The notes under the pieces were generated by a model. It was not told where the DNA came from, did no database searches, and was given only the letters and a program-made list of their open reading frames with translations. A stretch of 64,000 nucleotides of DNA from the NCBI GenBank assembly GCA_026936325.1, contig JAPTHN010000002.1, forward strand, positions 9,114,408 to 9,178,407. The letters run 5' to 3'. How positions within the stretch are numbered: position 1 is the first letter of the stretch; every line of letters begins with the position of its first letter. Below, one piece after another: positions 56,221-64,000 of the stretch. This DNA comes from Platynereis dumerilii (Eukaryota; Annelida; Polychaeta; Phyllodocida; Nereididae). Made by a program: the position numbers and the translations under genes.

Positions 56221-56331
56221 GTCATGCTCATAGGAGACTCCGGAGTGGGGAAAACCTGTTTATTAGTTCGCTTTAAGGACAGTGCGTTTTTATCGGGTAG
56301 TTTTATATCAACTGTTGGAATAGATTTTAGG
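56221..56331 (+). CDS. RAB26/37: Rab26/37 GTPase exon 2b (P-loop and switch I, RAB26-like version)
   Basis: 111 nt, 37 codons, phase 0, with CTTGTTTTCAG before and GTAGGT after. It encodes [20 protein letters not shown] and [18 protein letters not shown]-loop GDSGVGKTC, switch I threonine in STVGI and the canonical IDF effector motif are all present. It is nearly the same as human Rab26 in this stretch. Its product joins 1b to the shared part of the GTPase (expected to begin with NKV and hold WDTAGQE), which I did not find up to 64000. Rab26 and Rab37 act on secretory and lysosome-related vesicles. Same length, phase and fold as 2a show that the two exons are an ancient duplication used as alternatives. 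Confidence 0.93.
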
Positions 56332-57829
56332 GTAGGTGATATTTCTTTTGTTTATTGAGTTAATGAATAAACTTAAAATTTTGGTGTGGTGATTTGTCTT
56401 CAATTGACATACTTTTATTGGCCCATGTATGAAACTGGATCAGATATTTTTACATTGGCCCTCTTTATTTCCTGGAACATGACCATTGTGGGCAATTTGT
56501 GGCAACATGTATCAGGGCACTGCATGAGATGTTGCCACTGTGGCACTCACCTTAAGACTGTTTTAAAGTGAGGCATGCGGCTGAGCAAATGATAATTCTA
56601 TAGCATCAGCCACCCTCCTCTGCAGTGTACCTGTTGGGGGATGGCACCTGCAAAGTTGTCCCTGTCAGACAATTGCTCTTGAGCTCATTGCATCCACTAT
56701 CCAGGCTGCACTGGATGGTATCTACGCTTTACAGTCAAGGGTTATCCTAATCTGCAGATCTGTTTTAGCAGCACAGCTGCTCTAACCCCAAGAATTTCAT
56801 GCAATCTCGTTAGCACTCCGAAGGTCACTCTCTTTCACCAATCTCATTCAAATTTACTCTACATTCTCTGTAGGTGTTTAACTATCAACCAGTCACTTTT
56901 GGTGCCCTTCTGTTATGGAAACAATTATAAAGAAACTAAAATGGACTGGCTTTCATGGGTCAAAGGTCAACCATGCCTTCTTCTTCTTGTTCTCCCTATC
57001 CATGACCGGTGTGCCTGTGTTGGAACCATGCACTGTCTGTGCTGCTTAAAGTGCTTGCACATTATTATTTCTTTGCCATTGGGTTATTTCTTATTATCCT
57101 CAACCAAACTGCTTGCAGGAGCATGGATTGATTGGATTATCATCTGATGAGGTTGAGAGTCATAAGGGAGGATAATATTTGAGGCATGTTGTATACAGAT
57201 GGCTGGCAATTTTCTTTGCTCTCCAAACAGTTACCTATCAGTCAAATCTTATATTAGTAAGTTCAAACTGCCCCTTCCAAATGAAATTACTCTTGCCTTC
57301 AATTTCACCTGGGAAAAACAGACGGAATTCACGGAATTGACATTCTGAAACGGCTTCAGCCGTCGGAAAGGAATTAGCAATTTCACAGTAAAATACTCAT
57401 ATTATCACTCAAGGAGGTGAAATCACACGTATTCTGAAGCAGAAAAGTCATAATTTTCGAAATGAAATGCTTGGATGCTTCAATCTGGTGCCTTAGTATC
57501 CTTGACACTTGCAACTTTTGATGAAAAACTTGTGTTATTAACAATTTTGGTCAAGAAATGTTGGCCAAACACACCAAATCTGCTAGAAAAGTTTGACTGA
57601 CGCCATCTTGGATTGGCGGGAAACGGTAAAATCCAGAGATGTAGGACTTAAAGCGCGGTCCAAGCGGAAATAAAATGCAGAATCTGGTAACAAAGAGATT
57701 AAGTACTTTCCAAAAACGGAATTTTGCCAATTTTGAAGCGGAAAACTAATGCCCCTAGATCATTTCACCAAATAATGTCAAGTCTTTGACTTATTATGTA
57801 GCCTTGATGGAGTTCTACCCAAAATTTAC
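56332..57829. other. Intron sequence, no recognised exon
   Basis: Searched by eye for the next Rab exon (NKV..., WDTAGQERF) without success. A slightly CpG-richer piece at 57595-57670 has no gene. Confidence 0.4.
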
Positions 57830-58520
57830 AGCAGACCTTCATGAGCAAAATCCCCACTGGATGTCTCTCAAATGAGTTGTTGAATTGGCAGCTCCTTAAT
57901 CTGCAGGCCAAAAGTTTGAAACAGTGAGTTGCTCGCCATTGGATTAGTGTTATCTGCTTGTGGGTGCAAGGATTCTTATCTGATCAGAAGGAAATATATC
58001 ATTATAGGAAGTGGGATTATATAGGTATTCTCTGTATGAATGCCACTCAATTTCCTTTGTTGCTCTGAAATATACAGATGGGTTAAAACAAGTGGACAGA
58101 ACATTCTATTCAATGACAATGGCGATGGCTAACTTACTTTGATACACCGCTATTTTTGAGAGCAATGTTGGAAATTTAACGCTATTTCCACTGATTTACC
58201 TCTCATAATGATAATCCTCTTCACAATAATTTAGCTCGTTTTCAACATGATCAAATACAATAATGTAAGAATCCGAGCACCAAGAGGCTGTTAAGTGTAA
58301 CACTAATGCAATTGCAAGCAGCATACTGTTTCCAAACTTTTGGCCGGCAGTGTATTGCAGTGTCTGACAGTCTGTGTTGGGCAAATCAAAGATCCTTCAA
58401 ACGGGTAAATGAGTAACATGTTGAGGACTCCGCTCTCTCTCCCTTCTCATCAATCAACCTTTGTGAGTGCCCAGAACTGGGCTAAGAGTTCTGCACTTAC
58501 CATGTCTATTCATCTATCTA
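57830..58520 (+). repeat. Dispersed repeat family, copy 3, interrupted
   Basis: Left piece 57830-57905 (CAGACCTTCATGAGCAAAAT) and right piece 58372-58520 (AAAGATCCTTCAAACGGG, CATCAATCAACCTTTGTGAG, CTGCACTTACCATG) match 53330-53600. About 470 bp of other sequence lies between them, probably a later insertion. Confidence 0.65.
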
Positions 58521-61009
58521 GTATCTATCTATATATATGAACTGACTCAGTGATGCTGTAACATGAGCTGCATCAATTAAAATGGGTTAATTAAATTTAA
58601 CCCATGCAGGCCTTACTAATGTTTGTCTCTAACCCAATCTTGGTAAAGTGAATTAACCAAATCAGACGAGGACCAGAAGATAGATTTGGCAAACATGGTT
58701 ATGGTGAAAGGATTTGACATTTGACCATTTTGAGGTAAATTTTCTCAGAAATTGCAAGATCAGCAAAATGACTTAGCATACGAAAAAGACACGATTATTG
58801 CTCCCCATTGACTCAATGGTTATTACTCAAAAGCTATGGTGAATGTGCCTGTATACCTGGAGTAGTAGGCAATCCCAAGGTTATGTGAAAATTTTAACTA
58901 TTCAAATTTCAAGGAGTTAGGAGGGATGAATGGTAATGGAGGACTGCCTTCCAGTATTTTTAGGGCTCCTGTAGTATAATTTAAAAAAACATTGTGAAAC
59001 ATGCACTGAAAAAAAAAATTGTAAAATTTACGGTAAAATAGCTGGCAGTTTTGGGTGCCAACAAGTTGCTGTGAAATTTACAGACTAAAGCCGTAAATAT
59101 GTAGCATCATTGAAACCGTATATTTTACATGTTTTTACTGTAACTTCAACAGTTCAACCGTTACTATGGATGGTGAGCAATCCGTAATTTTTACTGGAAC
59201 ATGCCTGTAATATTGACAGCCCCCTCATGCTGCCATTTTGAGCTATGTTTAACTCTTGTTAAAAAAACATAATTATGACCCAGAGCAATTACTGTTTAGC
59301 AGTGGAGTGTTCTAAATCACAATTCAATAGAAGAGAATATTTGATGCTTTTTAATGTAATATCTGTATATAGGGAGTTTTTTTTATAATTAGGAAAATGG
59401 CTATATCAACCCCTTTGCTTATTCAGTAAATTAATGGTTCTACCTGGCTACATTATAGGAAATATAATTTTCTTCGTTTTCTTAATTTTTTCCTTAAAGC
59501 ATCAGATTAGCAAGCCTAAAATTTTTGGTAGAACATGACTATCATTATTCAAAAAGGGTTATCAAGTCACAGATCTAAATTTTGACAAATTTTAAATTAA
59601 AAACAACAATAACATCATGCTTGACTTTAAAATTTTTATTAGCAATTTTCATCACAACGATTTTGGCACAGAGTAAAATATATGAATATCACTAAAATTA
59701 CCAACTCCTGGTTTGACCACCTCAATTTATCCAGGGCAATTTCTCCTCAGTGAATCTTAACCATCATGTAGTTAAAAAAAAGTTTATACTTCCATGAGTC
59801 ATGCTGTATACAGTATGTACTGTGTAGCTTGTACAGAGAACCTGCATATATATGATAATGAACAAGCAAAGCCTGCAGGGAACCTTTTTGAGGAATCACA
59901 TCCTTCAAATTTGCAAGATGGTAAAATCCTATTTTTTCTCTCATGAAACAGGAGATGATTATTAAATTTTGGTTTGTTGAAAATCAAATAAATTTAATTT
60001 TCGAAGTATGATCTGTAAAGATTATGTTGGTCTTCTTCGTTCTCTTCCTTGTCTTGGTGTCTCGGTGTTTCAGTGTCTTCAGAAAAAAGCACCTGAAGAG
60101 AAAAATGGTCAATTGAGATATTTTCAAAAACATTAATGCATTCTTTTTTGATAAAATGAATTGATACTGTTGGTGTTAGGAAGGAAGAACGTATTACCTT
60201 AAAAGGAATTCTTGTTAGTTGCAGGTTCAATATTGAGGAGCCTCAGAGGAGGACTGATGTTGTGGCATACAAACAGATCCATATGGTGTGGCAGTTTAAA
60301 ATATTTCATGTCTGAAAAGAAAGAAAAGTTTATTATAATTTGAGTTAGGTCCAGTAATGTAAATTTATCACGCATTTTACACTTATAAACAAACGAGCAG
60401 TCACAGAGAGTTAAGAAAGACAGAGTTTGCATTTGTGCATTGCTAGGATTAGTTGCATAGATACGATTGCCCAGCTGGATATGATGGCTTAGGGGATGAC
60501 CATTTAATATGCAAGCAGGGGGTTAGGAGTTTTTTTAAATTGATAATTTCTTGGCCAGTTTTGGTGAAATTAGTAAATTCATTGTTGGCAGTCTTGAAAT
60601 AAATAATTTCTGCTTGGGGTGTTTCTAATTAATATACGGGGAATTGGCACGCTGAAATAATTTGCCGCAATAGTGAAATAAATAATTTCCCGCAAAAGAA
60701 AACTGCAAGCCCCCCTGGTTATTAAATGGTCGCCTTCTTATACCACTGCTTGCTTTTTTCAGCCAATCAGAAACCAGGGTTTTGCTGTGATATATATATT
60801 TGTATTTGAAACTTTAAACGGCCCAAGACATGGCATGCTTGATTGATCATAAGTTTCGAAATTGGATCAAAATTGACAAACAAGGGAATGAAAAAAAAAC
60901 ACACAAATAGCAAACAGATTGGAAGAGTAAATAAAATATAATTGGTTACTATACTCAGAGAAAATTTGTAAAATGTTCAGTAATTTTATGCTGAATATTT
61001 CACCCGTTA
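58521..61009. other. Intron sequence with a possible TE end
   Basis: From 59006 (CACTGAAAAAAAAAATTGT) several GTAAAAT/TTTACGG words over 200 bp look like one end of a DNA element; no matching other end was found. Minus-strand splice-like sites at 60092-60311 were examined and rejected as exons. Confidence 0.35.
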
Positions 61010-62560
61010 TAAAAGCTGCCTACAGAATTTTACCAATTCTGCTGCTGCCTGCAGAATTCTGTAGTTTCTTTAAAAAATCTGCAGGAAGCAGCAGAATTCT
61101 GCAGTTCTACAGCTGCCTGCAGGATTTTTGAAGCTCTGTTATTTCATCCAGCTTATGCAATGCATCTGCAAAGTTCAGAACTCTTTGACAAGGTCTTGTC
61201 GTAGAGGTTTGGGGGTTGGGTTGGGGGGTCGGGGGTTTTGGTGCTCGTCTGGCCCAGCAGGGTTTCTGAAAGTTTCTGCAGCAAAATCTGTAATTCTATA
61301 GGAGTTATGTAGCTGCCTGCAGAATTCTGCAGCTGCCTGCAGAATTTGTAAGCTGCCTGCAGGATTCTGCAGTTTCTTAGAACTCTGAAGAATTCTGCAG
61401 TTCTGCAGCTCCTTGTAGGATTTCTGAACCTCAGTTACTTTATCTAGCATATTGTTATGCATCTGCAAAGTTCAGAACTCTTTGACAAGATCTTGCCACC
61501 ATACCCTGGAAATGTCAGTTTGGGGGGGGGTAGTGGCAGGGTTGCAAAAATATCAGATTTCAATTTCAAAAAATTCTAAAAATCAGATTTATTTGATTTA
61601 CAGATTTTTTTATATTTTAAGCGGTATGGGGGGGAGGTCAGGTGTTTTCCTGAAAATTTTCAGATGATCAAATGATTTAAATCAAGCAACCCTTGGTCAT
61701 GGTACGGGGGGGTTGGGTGGGTGAGGGTCGTGTGTTATTGTGCTCGTCTGTCCCAGAGGCGTTTCTGAAAATGTTTGCAGCAAATCTGTAATCCTGTATG
61801 AGTTATGCACCTTGGGAGGTTTTATGCACCTTTGCAACTAGCTTCACAATTCTGCAGTTCTTAAATTCTGAAGGCAGCTGTAGAATTGGTGAAATTCTGC
61901 AGGAAGCTAAAGATTTTTTAAATACTGCACACCTGCAGAATTCTGTAGCTGCAGAAGTGCATAAAAACCTCCCAACCTGCATTACTCCTACAGAATTACA
62001 AATTTTGCTACAGAAACTTTTCAGAAATGCTGCAGTGACAGAGGACCACCAAAACTCCTGACCCCCTGCTAACCCCCAAACCAATACACCCCCAAATCAA
62101 CGTTTCCTGGGTAGCGGCAAAATACTTGTCAAAGAGGTCTGAACTTTGCAGATGAATGGCAATAAGCTGAAAGAAGCAACAGAAGTTCAGAAATCTTGCA
62201 GGGAACTGCATAATTCTGCAGGAAGAATTTTTAAGAAACTGCAGAATTCTGCAGACAACTGCAAAGCAAAAGTGCATAAAAATTCCTGAGCTGCATAACT
62301 CCGACAAAATTGCAGATTTTCCTGCAGAAACATTTCAGAAACAATACAGTGACAGAGGACCACTATTTCTGAAGTTCTTCAATTGGCTGCAGAATTCTGC
62401 AGGCAGCTGCAGATTTTTTTGGAAATTCTGCAGGTTCCTGCCGAAGTGCATAGAACCTCCCAAGCTGCATTATTCCCACAGAACTGCAGATTCTGGTGCA
62501 GAAACTTTTCATAAGCGCTGCAGTGACAGATGACCACCAAAAATCAGAATTTTGCAGCTT
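61010..62560. repeat. CTGCAG/GAATTC-rich inverted and direct repeats
   Basis: About 27 CTGCAG hexamers, many as AATTCTGCAG, in 1.5 kb. Longer units also repeat: ATGCATCTGCAAAGTTCAGA at 61159 and 61457 and, inverted, near 62145; TGACAGAGGACCACCAAAA and relatives at 62036, 62350 and 62525. The left part faces the right part, so the block is a large, worn foldback with internal tandem growth. Confidence 0.7.
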
Positions 62561-63560
62561 CCTGCAGAATATTTTAGGTGCATTCTTTGTGAAATTTTGT
62601 AGCTTCTTATTGATTTTCAGAAAGAAATTATGTACTAATCAGTTTTTTTTGCTACACCCTGTAGTAAAAAAATGCAGGTTTTATTAGAAACTAAATATAG
62701 TTGAAAGTTTATCCATTTCCTGGAGAGAGTTCTTATATTAAGTGGAAATGAACATAAAGTAACTTGTAAAAGTAGCTTACCCTAAGTTAGTATTCAACAT
62801 GGCTGGGGACTAGTGAGGAGTTGAAATTACAGGAAAGAGCAGCTGAAGGATTCCTGAGACTACCAGCTCCTGGAAAGCAACACAAAAGTAACTGAGTTCA
62901 TGTTTTTAGTTATTGAATAAAAAAAACATTTACTAAAGCCATTATTTACATCACTTAATTTTGTCTCATGAAAGGAAAAAGACTGAGGTACTCTAGAGAT
63001 ATTGAAGCTTTTCTAAGAAGTCATAATTTATTTGCAAATTTATTTGCGAGATTCCCAACCACTGACTGCACTGAGGGAAAGTATTCTTTGAAAGTTTCGA
63101 TACATTTAGCCAAATGCTATAAACGTTCATCCTGATTATATTATGGTTGCCCTTGAAAGTAAGCACACCACTGGATGATTCGCCTTCGAATTCCGCATTG
63201 AGAATTTGAAATTTCACAACATATTTAACGGGGTATGAAATGTTTACAAAAGAAAGGTCATAAAACATGCATAGAGCAGGCTGCCGAAGTAAACACCCCC
63301 CTGTAGCGGTCTTCCATTTCTTGTAATATCTTCCTTCTAGAATATATCATCAATCTCTACATGATCATACTGACCTCTTTAGCAACAGATATACACCGTA
63401 AAATACAGGGTGTACAGGCATAGAAGAGTAGATAAAATTCAATCAGTGATAATGAGTGTTGCAAAAGTAAGCACCCCCCCCCCATGTGAGTTGTGATGTT
63501 CTTTATTGATAACTATGTTGTTTTGACCTGATGAAGTAAAAATTATGATATATAAATTTG
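62561..63560. other. No recognised gene
   Basis: The word AAAGTAAGCAC with a C run occurs near 63158, 63287 (variant) and 63465. No gene or exon is supported. Confidence 0.35.
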
Positions 63561-63569
63561 ATTTTGGCA

Positions 63570-64000
63570 TTTCAAATTGTTTTGCCCTATATTTGTTCAG
63601 GTTTGTGGATGGACAGTATCACAAAATCGACCAACTTTAATAAAATTGTAACAAGAATCTGCAGATTCAATTGGTGGCAAAAAAGGCTGCAAAGAGATTT
63701 GATTAAGTTTATCGTAATGTGGAATACTTTTACCAAATTTCATAACTCTAAGGGATATATTGAGGTCACAAATGGACGGCTAAAGAATGACAAAAGACGG
63801 CTGCCAAAACGGCTGTCACAAATTGGCCTTCATCTTGAATTTATCGTCATGTTAACAAACAATACCCACAGGCCAAGGTCACATTTGGCAGTTCAGGAAT
63901 CAAGAAAGATGACTGCTAAAGTGCCCCCTATCTTGGATTTCTCGACATGTTACCAAATCATACTCACAGGCCGATACCTGTACTAAATTTCAACTATAAG
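63570..64000. repeat. Dispersed or tandem repeat running off the window
   Basis: Blocks such as CTTGAATTTATCGTCATGTT with CCCACAGGCCAAGGTC (63833) and CTTGGATTTCTCGACATGTT with CTCACAGGCCGATACC (63933) recur about 100 bp apart. The 142-codon frame here is a by-product. The repeat continues beyond the edge. Confidence 0.5.

Noticed and set aside
59994-60432. Two minus-strand splice-bounded segments (60198-60311 and 60092 downwards)
   Set aside because: In the phase required to join them, the first contains a stop about 54 bases before its end; no domain is recognisable.
1-64000. LTR retroelements, Polintons, CRISPR arrays, rRNA genes
   Set aside because: No LTR pairs, gag/protease/integrase or capsid-like frames, no spaced identical repeats of CRISPR type and no rRNA-like sequence were seen; all RT sequence here is of the LINE type.

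Overview
The window looks like nuclear DNA of a non-vertebrate animal: AT-rich, introns of several kb, very dense in transposons. It holds parts of two host genes. One is a Polycomb-class chromobox gene (CBX2-like, complete coding region, minus strand, 21782-23819). The other is the 5' half of a Rab26/Rab37-type small GTPase gene (plus strand, 27.4 kb to beyond the right edge). The Rab exons resemble vertebrate Rab26 and Rab37 together in one gene, which fits an animal that branched before those two were duplicated. I lean towards an invertebrate deuterostome (echinoderm, hemichordate or cephalochordate), but sequence alone does not fix the species.

Layout: 1-878 unassigned. 879-3763 is a one-ended copy of a PIF/Harbinger transposon. 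4284-5687 is a 1.4-kb foldback element with an 8-bp target duplication. 5709-6985 is a composite inverted repeat containing five ~92-bp hairpins. 7545-14200 is an old CR1/L2-type LINE (minus strand) split by a complete 5.86-kb Harbinger element (7743-13597, TSD TTA). That element carries an intact DDE transposase facing a MADF/Myb-like DNA-binding protein gene. 14.2-19.1 kb holds LINE and MITE remnants, including a TA-flanked MITE inside a LINE reverse transcriptase. 19.1-24 kb is the CBX gene with its flanks.

From 27.4 kb rightwards the window is the Rab26/37 locus. Its coding exons form two first-exon plus P-loop-exon cassettes: 1a (27492-27572) with 2a (50024-50134), and 1b (51931-52032) with 2b (56221-56331). 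Exons 2a and 2b are both exactly 111 nt, phase 0, and encode alternative versions of the P-loop and switch I. The introns are filled with DNA-transposon derivatives (piggyBac-like TTAA MITEs, a TAA-flanked MITE in a minisatellite, TA-flanked elements, foldbacks), tRNA-derived SINEs, microsatellites and a 5'-truncated LINE. That LINE has a long RT ORF followed by an unusual downstream SGNH-hydrolase-like ORF. The common Rab exons (switch II, G4/G5, prenylation tail) were not found and should lie to the right of the window.

The strongest leads are the two-cassette Rab26/37 gene, the internal architecture of the Harbinger element (iterons plus inverted repeats at the facing 3' ends), the SGNH ORF behind a LINE RT, a 1.5-kb TA-flanked element with gene-like cargo between arrays of TAAACAC motifs, the five-hairpin array, and a strong excess of the palindrome TAGGCCTA.
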